Shown: positions 1 through 9,900 of the stretch, piece by piece
Position numbering within the stretch: the stretch's first letter is position 1
How the letters are laid out: every line of letters starts with the position of its first letter
DNA from: Streptomyces asoensis
GTDB taxonomy: Bacteria; Actinomycetota; Actinomycetes; Streptomycetales; Streptomycetaceae
NCBI RefSeq assembly: GCF_016860545.1
Contig: NZ_BNEB01000001.1
Coordinates: 62,001-126,000, forward strand
DNA: 64,000 nt
Reading direction: 5' to 3'
Made by a program: the position numbers and the translations under genes
The notes under the pieces: generated by a model
The model's input: the letters and a program-made list of their open reading frames with translations, nothing else
Told to the model about the DNA's origin: nothing
The model's database searches: none

Positions 1-102
1 GTCGGGGGTCCACACCTCGTGACCGGCCGCGCGCAGCCGGTCCGCCGCGGCCCGTACCGCGGGCCGCGGACCGTAGGTCGAGTGAAAGAGCATGATGTTC
101 AT
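1..102 (-). CDS. Dienelactone hydrolase family protein, N-terminal fragment
   Basis: Only the first 34 codons lie in the window; the gene runs off the left edge. The ATG at 102 opens MNIMLFHSTYGPRPAV and continues in frame to position 1. An N-terminal hydrophobic strand followed by an HSTYG-type oxyanion loop and an AADRLRAAGHEVWTPD helix-strand resembles the start of dienelactone-hydrolase/alpha-beta-hydrolase proteins. An upstream ATG at 110 is ruled out because it meets a stop after three codons. The catalytic residues are outside the window, so the family call is tentative. Confidence 0.5.
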   Translation of the reverse strand, partial: MNIMLFHSTYGPRPAVRAAADRLRAAGHEVWTPD

Positions 103-200
103 GTGCCCATGGTGCCAGCCTGCGCCGACGACCCCGTGCGTGCGCCTCCTCACAGAAACCGCATGTTCAAGCCCCCGGTGACCTGGTTACGTTCGAAGGC

Positions 201-1313
201 ATGGAGAACCTGCTCCGCCCCGTGATCGTGGTCGGCGGTTCGGTCGTGCTGACAGTCCTCATCGGCTGGGCCACCGACCGCCTGCTGTGCAAGGCCGACC
301 GACGGCACCCCGAGACCCCGCTGTGGGGTCTGCTGCGCCGTGGCCGCATCCCCTACCAGCTCGTGCTGGCCGCGGCGATGCTGAGAGGGTCCTACGACGC
401 CGCCCGGCTGTTGCAGGACCACCGGACCGGCATCGGCCAGGCCCTCACCCTGGTGCTGATCGGCGCCACCGCCTGGCTGGTGATCAGGATCGCGGCGGCG
501 ATCGTCGAGACCTCGTACTCGCGCTACGCGCGCATGCACCACGACCCGGCCCGCGTCCGGCGGGTGCGCACCCAGGTGACGCTGATCATGCGGGTGGTGT
601 CGGCCGTCGTCGGGGTGGTCGCGGCGGCCTCGATGCTGCTGACGTTCCCGCCGATGCGCGCGGCCGGCGCCTCCCTGCTGGCCTCGGCCGGACTCCTCGG
701 CATCGTCGCCGGTGTGGCCGCCCAGTCCACGCTGAGCAACATGTTCGCCGGCCTCCAGATCGCCTTCGGCGACATGGTGCGCATCGGCGACACGGTCGTC
801 GTGGACGGCGAGTGGGGCACGGTGGAGGAGATCACCCTGACCTTCCTGACCGTGCGCACCTGGGACGAGCGCCGGATCACCATGCCGGTGTCGTACTTCA
901 CCTCGAAGCCCTTCGAGAACTGGTCGCGCGGGACCCCCCAGATGACCGGCATCGTCTACTGGCACGTGGACCACAACGCGCCGGTGGAGCTCATGCGCGA
1001 GAAGCTGCGCGACATCCTGCGCGAGTGCCCGGCCTGGGACGGCCGCGCCTGCGGGCTCGACGTCACCGACACCACGCCCAACACCATGCAGGTGCGGGCC
1101 CTGGTCACGGCGAAGGACGCCGACGACATCTGGACGGTGCGGGTCAGGGTCCGCGAGGAGATGATCCGCTGGCTGTCGAGGGAGCACACGTACGCGCTCC
1201 CCAAGGTCAACACGTCGGACGCCGCGCAGCCCCCCGGCCGGCTGCCCGGCCCGTCCGACTCTCCCGGCGGTACGGTCCGCCGGGTCCACGAGACACCCCG
1301 CCCGGCACGCTGA
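201..1313 (+). CDS. MscS-family mechanosensitive ion channel
   Basis: A 370-residue membrane protein likely to open under hypo-osmotic membrane tension and release solutes. Hydrophobic segments lie near residues 8-24, 75-98, 125-150 and 155-175. The last, rich in Gly and Ala (SAGLLGIVAGVAAQSTLSN), is the pore-lining TM3 of MscS proteins. It is followed by the beta domain (FGDMVRIGDTVVVDGEWGTVEEITL), the most conserved MscS signature, and then the alpha/beta vestibule domain. The C-terminal 40 residues are Pro-rich and probably disordered. It is a single-gene unit, convergent with the antiporter gene and ending at the shared hairpin at 1383-1415. Confidence 0.9.
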   Translation: MENLLRPVIVVGGSVVLTVLIGWATDRLLCKADRRHPETPLWGLLRRGRIPYQLVLAAAMLRGSYDAARLLQDHRTGIGQALTLVLIGATAWLVIRIAAAIVETSYSRYARMHHDPARVRRVRTQVTLIMRVVSAVVGVVAAASMLLTFPPMRAAGASLLASAGLLGIVAGVAAQSTLSNMFAGLQIAFGDMVRIGDTVVVDGEWGTVEEITLTFLTVRTWDERRITMPVSYFTSKPFENWSRGTPQMTGIVYWHVDHNAPVELMREKLRDILRECPAWDGRACGLDVTDTTPNTMQVRALVTAKDADDIWTVRVRVREEMIRWLSREHTYALPKVNTSDAAQPPGRLPGPSDSPGGTVRRVHETPRPAR

Positions 1314-1382
1314 CCGCCGGCTCGGCGCTCGGCGGGACACCAGGCGCGGCGCCGCACTCGAGGGTGGTACCCCGGCGCACCT

Positions 1383-1415
1383 CGGCCCGCCCGGTGAACT
1401 TCACCGGGCGGGCCG
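1383..1415. terminator. Bidirectional terminator between the mscS-like and antiporter genes
   Basis: Arms 1383-1398 and 1400-1415 are a perfect 16-bp inverted repeat (CGGCCCGCCCGGTGAA and its complement). In practice the central AACTT forms the loop. It sits between two convergent stop codons and has no marked T-run, as is usual for Streptomyces terminators. Confidence 0.75.
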
Positions 1416-1462
1416 TTCGCGCCCACGGGCCGGACGGCCGTCGAAGGCCCGTGACGGTCGCC

Positions 1463-3049
1463 TCACTTGAGGCTGCGCACGTCCAGATGGCGCAGCACCC
1501 GGTCCACGATCTCCGGATCGGCGCCCGGTTCGCTGCGCGCCGCGACCACCTCGTGCCGGGCCGCGCTGAGCATCTCCCCCTGGATCCGCCGCACCCGCTT
1601 CAGCCGGCGCACCCGCTGGTCGTGCCCCTCGCGCCGCTCGTCCTCCCCTACGTCCGGGCTGATCCGCAACCCGATGTCGAAGGCCCGCCGCAGCATCTGC
1701 TCGGACAGCTCGTCCGACAGGTTCTCCTCGGCCTCGATCTCCCGCAGCCGCTGCTTCGCCGCCTTCGCGGCCCGCACGGCCAGCTCCTTCTCGAACGCCT
1801 TCTCCCGGTCGGTGTCCGACTGCACGCCGAGCCGCTTGACCAGCCACGGCAGGGTCAGTCCCTGGAGCACCAGCGTCGCCATGATCACGCCGAACGCGAT
1901 GAAGATGATCTCGTCCCGGTCGGGGAACGCGCTGCCGTCCTCGGTCTCCAGCGGCACGGCCAGCGCGAGCGCCACCGACGCCACCCCGCGCATCCCGGCC
2001 CACCACATGACGAGCGTCTCCCGCCAGTTCGTGGGGATGTCCTCCAGGTGGTCCTTCCGGGCGTGCAGCCGCTGGGTCAGCCAGGTCGCCGGCAGCAGCC
2101 ACAGCAGCCGTACGACGACGACCACGGCCACGATCACCCCCGCCCAGCCCAGCATCTCCCCCCACCGCCCGGACGCGGTCCGGATCGCGTTGTGCAGCTC
2201 CAGGCCGATCAGCCCGAACGCGACGCCGGTGACCAGGGTGTCGATGATGTCCCAGAAGGTGTGACCGGCCAGCCGGGTCAGCACGTCGTCCGGGTCGGTG
2301 GCGTACTCGGCGAGGAACAGCGCGGTGGTCAGGACGGCCAGCACCCCGGACCCGTGGAACTCCTCCGCGAGGACGTAGGAGGCGTACGGCACCAGGAGCG
2401 TCAGCCCGATCTGCAAGGTCGTGTCCCCGAGGACGTCCAGCAGCCGGTTCGCGCCCCAGCCGAGCGCGACACCCACCGCCAGCGCCACCACCGCGGACAG
2501 CACCAGGTCGAGCCCGGCCCGCCAGGGCGAGAACGACCCGCTCACGGCAGCGGCGATCGCGACGTGGTAGAGCACGATGGCCGTCACGTCGTTGAAGAGC
2601 CCCTCGCCCTCCAGGATGGACACCAGCCGGCGGGGCAGCCCGAGCTGTCCCGCCACCGCGGTGGCGGCCACCGGGTCGGGCGGCGCGACCAGGGCGCCCA
2701 GCGCGACCGCCGCGGCGATCGGCAGCCCCGGCACGATCGCGTGGGCGACGGCGGCGACACACACCGTGGTGACGAAGACCAGCGCCACGGCCAGCAGGAA
2801 GATCGGCCGCACGTTCGCCGCGAACTGCCGCCAGGAGGTGCGCCGTACCGCCGCGTACAGCAAGGGAGGCAGCAGGAGCGGCAGGATCAGCTCCGGCGGG
2901 ATCTCCACGTTGGGCACGAAGTCGAGCACCGCGAGGACGATGCCGAGCAGGGTCATGAGCACCGGCGCCGGCAGTCCGAACCGGTCCCCGACCGGGACGC
3001 TCACCACGGCCCCGAGCAACAGGACGAACAACAGGGCCAGCTGATCCAC
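1463..3049 (-). CDS. CPA1-family Na+/H+ antiporter
   Basis: About 528 residues with some twelve membrane segments and a charged cytoplasmic tail. It should exchange protons for Na+ (or K+) across the membrane. Diagnostic sequence: PPDPVAATAV (ion-binding Asp of the unwound helix) and EGEGLFNDVTAIVLYH, both typical of NhaP/NHE-type CPA1 exchangers. I chose the GTG at 3049 (VDQLALLF) because GGAG lies eight bases upstream. The GTG at 3058 would add three residues but has that GGAG touching the start codon. The last ~110 residues hold charged, probably helical regulatory sequence (REKAFEKELAVRAAKAAKQRL). Confidence 0.9.
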   Translation of the reverse strand: MDQLALLFVLLLGAVVSVPVGDRFGLPAPVLMTLLGIVLAVLDFVPNVEIPPELILPLLLPPLLYAAVRRTSWRQFAANVRPIFLLAVALVFVTTVCVAAVAHAIVPGLPIAAAVALGALVAPPDPVAATAVAGQLGLPRRLVSILEGEGLFNDVTAIVLYHVAIAAAVSGSFSPWRAGLDLVLSAVVALAVGVALGWGANRLLDVLGDTTLQIGLTLLVPYASYVLAEEFHGSGVLAVLTTALFLAEYATDPDDVLTRLAGHTFWDIIDTLVTGVAFGLIGLELHNAIRTASGRWGEMLGWAGVIVAVVVVVRLLWLLPATWLTQRLHARKDHLEDIPTNWRETLVMWWAGMRGVASVALALAVPLETEDGSAFPDRDEIIFIAFGVIMATLVLQGLTLPWLVKRLGVQSDTDREKAFEKELAVRAAKAAKQRLREIEAEENLSDELSEQMLRRAFDIGLRISPDVGEDERREGHDQRVRRLKRVRRIQGEMLSAARHEVVAARSEPGADPEIVDRVLRHLDVRSLK

Positions 3050-3115
3050 GGTCGGCACTCCGGGTCTAGACGATCAAGAACATCCGGACCCCCAGCGTCG
3101 CACGCGTACCGCCCG

Positions 3116-3598
3116 CTACAGCGAACGCCGCATGGACCGGTGCGGAATGCCCGCCTCCAGGTCCTCCGGCCCGTAGGCCGTGTACCCCAGCCGTTCGTAG
3201 AATCCCATCGCCTGCGTCTGTGCGTGCAGGTCGACGGCCGCGAGCCCGCGCGCGCGTGCCGCCTCCTCGATGACCCGCACCAGCGCCACCCCGACGCCCA
3301 GCCCGCGCGCCTCCCGCGTCACGGCCAGCCGCCCCAGCGAGCCCACCGACGGATCGCCGCCGGTCCGGGCCGCGGCCGCCTCGCCGTGCAGCAGCCGCCC
3401 GGCGCCGAGCGGCCTGCCGTCGTCGGCAACCGCCAGCACATGGACCGCTTCGGCGTCCGGCAGGTCGTGCTCGTCGTACTCCACGTCCTCGGGCACGCCC
3501 TGCTCGGCCACGAAGACGTCCTTGCGCACCGCGAAGCACGCCTCCCGGTCGGCGGCGCCTTCGGCGACCCGCACCGCGTAGCCGCGCGTGGCGCTCAT
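3116..3598 (-). CDS. GNAT-family N-acetyltransferase
   Basis: 160 residues carrying the acetyl-CoA fold: [22 protein letters not shown] is the beta4 / motif A region (R/Q-x-x-G-x-G/A variant RGLGVG), followed by [12 protein letters not shown], the typical motif B end. The N-terminal part ([24 protein letters not shown]) is the ElaA-like signature of GNATs. The substrate is unknown. Its ATG overlaps the stop of the upstream pseudouridine synthase as ATGA, so the pair is translationally coupled. Confidence 0.85.
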   Translation of the reverse strand: MSATRGYAVRVAEGAADREACFAVRKDVFVAEQGVPEDVEYDEHDLPDAEAVHVLAVADDGRPLGAGRLLHGEAAAARTGGDPSVGSLGRLAVTREARGLGVGVALVRVIEEAARARGLAAVDLHAQTQAMGFYERLGYTAYGPEDLEAGIPHRSMRRSL

Positions 3599-4539
3599 CC
3601 GTACGTCTCCTCGCGGACCTGCTCCAGGGCCTTGGCCAGGTCCTCGGGGTAGTCGCTGGCGAACTCCGCCCACTGCCCGTCCCCGGGGTGCTCGAAGCCC
3701 AGCCGCACGGCGTGCAGCCACTGCCGGGTGAGCCGCAGGCGCTTGGCGAGCGTCGGGTCGGCGCCGTAGGTCAGGTCGCCCACGCAGGGGTGGCGGTGGG
3801 CGGCCATGTGCACCCGGATCTGGTGCGTGCGGCCCGTCTCCAGCTTCACGTCCAGCAGGGAGGCCGCGCGGAACGCCTCGATCAGGTCGTAGTGCGTGAC
3901 GGACGGCTTGCCCTCGGCCGTGACCGCCCACTTGTAGTCGTGCTGGGGGTGCCGGCCGATGGGTGCGTCGATGGTGCCGCTGGTCGGGTCCGGGTGGCCC
4001 TGGACGAGCGTGTGGTAGCGCTTGTCGACCGTGCGCTCCTTGAACTGGCGCTTCAGCGAGGTGTACGCCCGCTCCGACTTGGCGACCACCATCAGGCCCG
4101 AGGTGCCGACGTCGAGGCGGTGCACGATGCCCTGGCGCTCGGCCGCGCCGGAGGTGGAGATGCGGTAGCCGGCGGCGGCCAGCCCGCCGATGACGGTCGG
4201 CCCGCTCCAGCCCGGCGACGGGTGCGCGGCCACGCCGACCGGCTTGACGATCACCACGACGTCGTCGTCGTCGTGCACGATCTCCATGCCCTCGACCGGC
4301 TCGGCGACGATCTGCACGGGCGCGGGCGCCTGCGGCATCTCGACCTCGAGCCAGGCACCGCCGATGACCCGCTCGGACTTGCCGACCACCGAGCCGTCGA
4401 CCGTGACCTTCCCCGCCGCGGCCAGTTCGGCGGCCTTCGTGCGGGAGAAGCCGAACATGCGGGAGATGGCGGCGTCGACGCGCTCGCCCTCCAGGCCGTC
4501 CGGCACGGGCAGGGTACGGATCTCGGGAATCGTGCTCAC
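3595..4539 (-). CDS. RluA/RluD-family ribosomal RNA pseudouridine synthase
   Basis: 314 residues. Residues about 17-75 form an S4 RNA-binding domain ([29 protein letters not shown]). The catalytic domain contains [19 protein letters not shown] with Asp143 as the expected nucleophile, KRYHTLVQG, and [14 protein letters not shown] near the C-terminus. It probably isomerises uridines in 23S rRNA; which ones cannot be told. In many bacteria, as here, it lies just downstream of lspA. It is coupled to the GNAT gene through an ATGA overlap. Confidence 0.93.
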   Translation of the reverse strand: MSTIPEIRTLPVPDGLEGERVDAAISRMFGFSRTKAAELAAAGKVTVDGSVVGKSERVIGGAWLEVEMPQAPAPVQIVAEPVEGMEIVHDDDDVVVIVKPVGVAAHPSPGWSGPTVIGGLAAAGYRISTSGAAERQGIVHRLDVGTSGLMVVAKSERAYTSLKRQFKERTVDKRYHTLVQGHPDPTSGTIDAPIGRHPQHDYKWAVTAEGKPSVTHYDLIEAFRAASLLDVKLETGRTHQIRVHMAAHRHPCVGDLTYGADPTLAKRLRLTRQWLHAVRLGFEHPGDGQWAEFASDYPEDLAKALEQVREETYG

Positions 4540-4601
4540 CCGTCGAGTATGCAGGACGGCGCCGGTACCGCCGTACGGGCCTGTGGACGACCGCCGGGCG
4601 G

Positions 4602-5198
4602 TCAGTCCTTGTGGACGGTCCCGTCCGGGTCGAGGCCCCTGAAGGACAGCAGCACGATCAGGATGCCGCCGCAGACGATCGCCGAGTCGGCGAGGTTGAA
4701 GACCGCGAAGTGCTTCGGCGCGATGAAGTCCACGACCGCGCCCTCGAAGACGCCCGGCGCTCGGAAGATCCGGTCGGTGAGGTTGCCCAGCGCGCCGCCC
4801 AGCAGCAGCCCCAGGGCGATCGCCCAGGGCAGGCTGTAGAGCTTGCGGGCGAGCCGGGCGATCACCACGATCACGGCCGCCGCGATCACCGTGAAGATGA
4901 TCGTGAAGGCCTCGCCGAAGCCGAAGGCCGCGCCCGCGTTGCGGATGGCCTCGAACCTCAGCCAGTCACCGACGATCTCGATCGGCGCGTGATGCTCCAG
5001 TCTGGCGACCACGATCATCTTGCTGACCAGGTCGAGTGCGTACGCGAACGTGGCGACGGCGAAGAGCACGGCGATGCGGCGCCTGCCCCTGGGGCGCGCC
5101 TCGGCGCCCTGCTGCCCGCCCGGACCGGACGACTGCTCCGGCCCGGATGCCGCCTCTGGGGTGTCCGGCGTACCGATGACGCGCTCCGCCTCTGCCAC
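4602..5198 (-). CDS. lspA: Lipoprotein signal peptidase (signal peptidase II)
   Basis: 198-residue inner-membrane aspartyl protease that cleaves prolipoprotein signal peptides after lipidation. Four membrane segments lie near residues 42-62, 82-100, 103-118 and 125-150. Catalytic aspartates are seen in NLTDRIFR (Asp142) and VVDFIA (Asp157), with the conserved [10 protein letters not shown] motif between helices one and two. The first 40 residues are a cytoplasmic Gly/Pro-rich extension common in Streptomyces. The start is GTG with GAGGGA six to seven bases upstream. Confidence 0.96.
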   Translation of the reverse strand: MAEAERVIGTPDTPEAASGPEQSSGPGGQQGAEARPRGRRRIAVLFAVATFAYALDLVSKMIVVARLEHHAPIEIVGDWLRFEAIRNAGAAFGFGEAFTIIFTVIAAAVIVVIARLARKLYSLPWAIALGLLLGGALGNLTDRIFRAPGVFEGAVVDFIAPKHFAVFNLADSAIVCGGILIVLLSFRGLDPDGTVHKD

Positions 5199-5265
5199 GT
5201 GAGTCCCTCAACCTAGGTGCCTGACTGAGGACGAGGGTACGGCACACGTCCCGGACGGCAGGTGA

Positions 5266-6375
5266 TCAGTACCGGCGCTCCTGCTTCTGCTTGCACTCGA
5301 CGCACAGGGTGGCCCTCGGGAAGGCCTGCATCCGGGCCTTCCCGATGGCCTGGCCGCAGTTCTCGCACAGGCCGTACGTACCGGCGTCCAGGCGCTCCAG
5401 GGCGTGCTCGGTCTGGATCAGCATCTCGCGCGCGTTGGCCGCGAGCGCCAGTTCGTGCTCGCGCGTGATGTTCTTCGTCCCGGTGTCCGCCTGGTCGTCG
5501 CCCGCGCCGTCCCCGGAGTCCCTCATCAGCCCGGTCAGGGCCGCCTCGGACGAGGCAAGCTCGGCGCGCAGCCGCGCCTGCTCGGACTCGAGTTCCGCGC
5601 GGGCCTCCTCGACCTCCTGCGGCGTCCACGGGTCCTCGCCCGGACGCACGGCGAGTTCACCCGGCTCCACCGCGGCGAGACGCGCCTTGGGGACGGCGGT
5701 CTTCGCCGCCGTGGCCGTACCCGGAGTCTTCTTCGCAACCACAGTCGTGGCTCCCGTCTGCTCCGCGGCCGAGGCCGCGCCCACCTTCTTGGCCGTGCTC
5801 TTCCTGCCCGCGCTGGTCCTGGTCACGCCTGCGCCGCCGCCGGTCTTCCCGGCGTCGTCCGCCTCCGGGCCGCCCGCCCCCCGACCGGCGCCCCCTCCGA
5901 CCGCCTCGTCCCCGGCAGCCGCCACCTCGGCGGCCGCCCCCTTCCCGGCAGCCTCAGCCCCGCCGCCCCGGCCTCTCCCGGCAGCCTTGGCCCTGGCCTT
6001 GCCCGCCGCCGCCTTCCCGGCGGCCTTGACCCCGTCCTCGGCTTCTCTGCCCTCGGCTTTCCCGGCCGCCGCTTTCCCGGTGGCTTTCGCCCGGGTCTTC
6101 CCGGCCGCCGTCGACCCGGCCCCGGCCTGCCCGGCCGCCGCTTTGCCGGCAGCCGTCCTGCCCGCGGCCGTCTTCCCGGCCGAGGTCCTGCCGGCGGCCG
6201 TCCCGGCGGTGGCGGTCTTCCTGGCCACCGCCTTCTTCGCGGTCGCGGTCCTGCGGCCGGCCGTCCCGGCGGCGCCCGGCCGGTCGGAGGCCGTCCCCTC
6301 GGCGGCCGCACCGCCGGAGGCGTCCGCAGAGCTGCCCGACGCCGACTGCTGTACGGCGGTCTTCTTCGCCACCAT
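5266..6375 (-). CDS. DksA/TraR-type zinc-finger protein with long Ala/Lys/Gly-rich (H1-like) N-terminus
   Basis: About 369 residues from ATG 6375 (GAAGGGG upstream). The last ~110 residues are a DksA/TraR module: a charged coiled coil (EVEEARAELESEQARLRAEL) and a four-Cys zinc finger (CENCGQAI ... CVECKQ). Such proteins act in the secondary channel of RNA polymerase. The first ~240 residues are low complexity, made of AAGK/TAAGKT/AKKA-like repeats resembling eukaryotic histone H1 tails and mycobacterial HupB/actinobacterial nucleoid proteins. DNA binding is therefore likely, though inferred. The extra repeats make it about three times the usual DksA length. The frame stays open far upstream, antisense to ileS, but only this start has a credible ribosome site. 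Confidence 0.85.
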   Translation of the reverse strand: MVAKKTAVQQSASGSSADASGGAAAEGTASDRPGAAGTAGRRTATAKKAVARKTATAGTAAGRTSAGKTAAGRTAAGKAAAGQAGAGSTAAGKTRAKATGKAAAGKAEGREAEDGVKAAGKAAAGKARAKAAGRGRGGGAEAAGKGAAAEVAAAGDEAVGGGAGRGAGGPEADDAGKTGGGAGVTRTSAGRKSTAKKVGAASAAEQTGATTVVAKKTPGTATAAKTAVPKARLAAVEPGELAVRPGEDPWTPQEVEEARAELESEQARLRAELASSEAALTGLMRDSGDGAGDDQADTGTKNITREHELALAANAREMLIQTEHALERLDAGTYGLCENCGQAIGKARMQAFPRATLCVECKQKQERRY

Positions 6376-6389
6376 GGCCGCGGCCCCTT

Positions 6390-6420
6390 CACATATTGTG
6401 ATCTTGCACGCGAATCGTGC
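6390..6420. promoter_or_regulatory. Two small inverted repeats upstream of the DksA-like gene
   Basis: CACATATTGTG (6390-6400; four-base arms) and GCACG-CGAAT-CGTGC (6406-6420; perfect five-base arms) lie 15-45 bases upstream of the start of the minus-strand DksA-like gene, in the only AT-richer patch of this interval. They may be a promoter or operator. From 6421 to about 6670 I see no gene, only ordinary GC-rich sequence shared by the two divergent promoters. Confidence 0.35.
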
Positions 6421-6699
6421 TGGGACGATAAATCGACTTGGAGTCCGCGGCAACGGGGCGCACCGCCCGATCCGTCCTCCTCGCGCGCGCCGCGCGGAAA
6501 GCCTGCATCCGTTGTGCCCAGCTCCCCGCCCGGTAATCCGCAGAGCCGGGCATCCCGGAATCCGAACGTGCGAACTCTCCCATAGCGCGACCATTCGGGC
6601 CATTGCGGACGGGCCCGCGCCCCACCCCGCGGGCCCCCGAAAACCGGTCGGCCGCTGTCGTCGGCGACCCGTACACTGGGCGGAGCGAAAAGCATGGAT

Positions 6700-6987
6700 G
6701 GGGACGAGTAGCGGCGTGAGCGGCCCAGAGCGACCCGGGGACGGTGGGAGCCCGGGGGCGAGCGCGACGCGAAGATCACCCCGGAGCCGCCGGAAGAAAG
6801 CCCCAGCCGACAGGCGAGGGCCGGTAGAACCGGTATCGCGACCCCAATGAGGGGGCTCACCGGCGCGCAGGGCGCACCGGAGGGCCAAGGAGGGTGGTAC
6901 CGCGGGAGCGCGCCGCAGACGGCGTAGACAGGCAACAAGGCTCTCGTCCCTCCGACGGAAGGCAGTACGTCCGCCGGAGGAAGATCG
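6700..6987 (+). promoter_or_regulatory. T-box leader of ileS, translational type
   Basis: The 15-base T-box core AGGGTGGTACCGCGG is at 6891-6905. Its UGGU bulge can pair with the ACCA end of uncharged tRNA-Ile. A stem I with GGGGACGAGTA near 6700 and a plausible AUC (Ile) specifier at 6775-6777 precede it. There is no terminator; instead CTCCGACGG (6950-6958) pairs with CCGCCGGAG (6971-6979), hiding the ribosome site GGAGG just before the ATG. CCCTCC (6948-6953) can alternatively pair with GGAGGG (6889-6894), freeing the site. This is the actinobacterial ileS design: uncharged tRNA-Ile binding should switch translation on. A possible -10 box TACACT lies at 6672-6677. Confidence 0.93.
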
Positions 6988-9900
6988 ATGACGCAGTACC
7001 GCCAGGTGCCCGCCCAGGTCGACCTGCCCGCCCTCGAGCACGCGGTGCTCGACTTCTGGCGCGAGCAGAAGATCTTTGCCAAGAGCCTGGAGCAGTCCGA
7101 GGGCCGCCCCGAGTGGGTGTTCTACGAGGGCCCGCCCACCGCCAACGGCATGCCGGGCGCCCACCACATCGAGGCCCGCGTCTTCAAGGACGTCTTCCCC
7201 CGCTTCCGCACGATGCGCGGCTACCACGTGGCCCGCAAGGCCGGCTGGGACTGCCACGGCCTCCCGGTGGAGCTGGCGGTCGAGAAGGAGCTCGGCTTCT
7301 CCGGCAAGCAGGACATCGAGACGTACGGCATCGCCGAGTTCAACGCCAAGTGCCGCGAGTCCGTGACCCGCCACACCGACGCCTTCACCGAGCTGACGAC
7401 CCGCATGGGCTACTGGGTCGACCTCGACGACGCCTACCGGACCATGGACCCGGAGTACGTCGAGTCGGTGTGGTGGTCGCTGAAGGAGATCTTCGGCAAG
7501 GGGCTGCTGGTCCAGGACCACCGCGTCGCCCCGTGGTGCCCGCGCTGCGGCACCGGCCTGTCCGACCACGAGCTGGCCCAGGGCTACGAGACGGTCGTCG
7601 ACCCGTCCGTGTACGTCCGTTTCCCGCTCACCTCCGGTCCGCTCGCCGGCGAGGCCGCCCTCCTCGTGTGGACGACGACCCCGTGGACACTGGTCTCCAA
7701 CACGGCCGTGGCCGCGCACCCCGAGGTCACCTACGTCGTGGCGACCGACGGCGAGGAGAAGCTCGTCGTCGCCGAGCCGCTGCTCGCCAAGGCACTCGGT
7801 GAGGGCTGGGAGACCACCGGCCAGACCTTCACCGGCGCCGAAATGGAGCGCTGGACCTATCAACGTCCGTTCGAGCTCGTGGAGTTCCCGGAGCCGGCCC
7901 ACTACGTCGTCAACGCCGAGTACGTCACGACCGAGGACGGCACGGGTCTGGTCCACCAGTCCCCCGCCTTCGGCGAGGACGACCTCAAGGTCTGCCGCGC
8001 GTACGGTCTGCCGGTCGTGAACCCGGTCCGCCCCGACGGCACCTTCGAGGAGTCCGTCCCGCTGGTCGGCGGCGTCTTCTTCAAGAAGGCCGACGAACGG
8101 CTCACCGAGGACCTCCAGGAGCGCGGGCTGCTCTTCAGGCACGTCCCGTACGAGCACAGCTACCCGCACTGCTGGCGCTGCCACACCGCGCTGCTCTACT
8201 ACGCGCAGCCCTCCTGGTACATCCGTACGACGGCCGTCAAGGACCGCCTCCTCCAGGAGAACGAGAAGACCAACTGGTTCCCGGAGACCGTCAAGCACGG
8301 CCGCTTCGGCGACTGGCTGAACAACAACATCGACTGGGCGCTGTCCCGCAGCCGCTACTGGGGCACCCCGCTGCCGATCTGGCGCTGCACGGAGGACCAC
8401 CTCACCGTCGTCGGCTCCCGCGCCGAGCTCACCGAGCTCACCGGCACCGACCAGTCGGAGCTGGACCCGCACCGCCCGTACATCGACGCCGTCACCTTCG
8501 CCTGCCCGCAGGAGGACTGCGGACAGACCGCCACGCGCGTGCCGGAGGTCATCGACGCCTGGTACGACTCGGGTTCGATGCCGTTCGCGCAGTGGGGCTA
8601 CCCGTACAAGAACAAGGACCTCTTCGAGTCGCGCTACCCGGCGCAGTTCATCAGCGAGGCCATCGACCAGACCCGCGGCTGGTTCTACACGCTGATGGCC
8701 GTCGGCACGCTGGTCTTCGACAAGTCGTCGTACGAGAACGTCGTCTGCCTCGGCCACATCCTCGCCGAGGACGGCCGCAAGATGTCCAAGCACCTGGGCA
8801 ACACCCTGGACCCGATCCCGCTGATGGACCGCCACGGCGCCGACGCGGTCCGCTGGTTCATGGCCGCCGGCGGTTCCCCGTGGGCGGCCCGGCGGGTGGG
8901 CCACGGCACCATCCAGGAGGTCGTGCGCAAGACGCTCCTGACGTACTGGAACACGGTCGCCTTCCAGGCCCTGTACGCCAGGACGTCCGAGTGGGCGCCG
9001 AGCGCGGCCGACCCGGCCCCCGCCGACCGCCCGGTGCTGGACCGCTGGCTGCTCTCCGAACTCCACGCCCTCACCGACCAGGTGACGCAGGCCCTGGAGG
9101 CGTACGACACGCAGCGTGCCGGCAAGCTGCTGTCGGCGTTCGTGGACGACCTGTCCAACTGGTACGTCCGCCGCTCCCGCCGCCGCTTCTGGCAGGGCGA
9201 CAAGGCCGCGCTGCGCACCCTGCACGAGGTCGTCGAGACGGTCACGAAGCTGATGGCCCCGCTGACGCCGTTCATCACCGAGCGGGTCTGGCAGGACCTC
9301 GTCGTGCCGGTCACGCCCGACGCCCCCGCCTCCGTCCACCTCGCGCAGTGGCCGCAGGCCGATCTCTCCGCGATCGAGCCGGAGTTGTCGAAGCAGATGG
9401 TCCTGGTCCGCCGTCTGGTGGAGCTGGGCCGCGCCACGCGCGCGGAGTCGGGCGTGAAGACCCGCCAGCCCCTGCGGCGCGCCCTGATCGCCGCGGGCGG
9501 CTTCGACACCCTCGACCGTGAACTGCACGCGCAGATCACGGAGGAGCTGAACGTCGAGTCCCTGGCGTCCCTCTCCGAGGTCGGCGGCAGCCTGGTCGAC
9601 ACGACGGCCAAGGCCAACTTCCGCGCCCTGGGCAAGCGGTTCGGCAAGCGTGTCCAGGACGTGGCCAAGGCCGTGGCGAACGCGGACGCGGCCGCCCTCT
9701 CGCTCGGCCTGCGCGAGGGCACGGCGTCGGTGGAGGTCGACGGCGAGACGATCACCCTGGCCCCCGACGAGGTCATCATCACGGAGACCCCGCGCGAGGG
9801 CTGGTCGGTCGCCTCCGACTCCGGCGCGACGGTCGCCCTCGACCTGGAGATCACCGAGGAGCTGCGCCGCGCGGGCCTGGCCCGGGACGCGATCCGGCTG

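Noticed and set aside
287..3652. 1121-codon plus-strand open frame over the channel and antiporter genes
   Set aside because: Out of frame with both genes, Arg/His/Pro-rich, no family resemblance.
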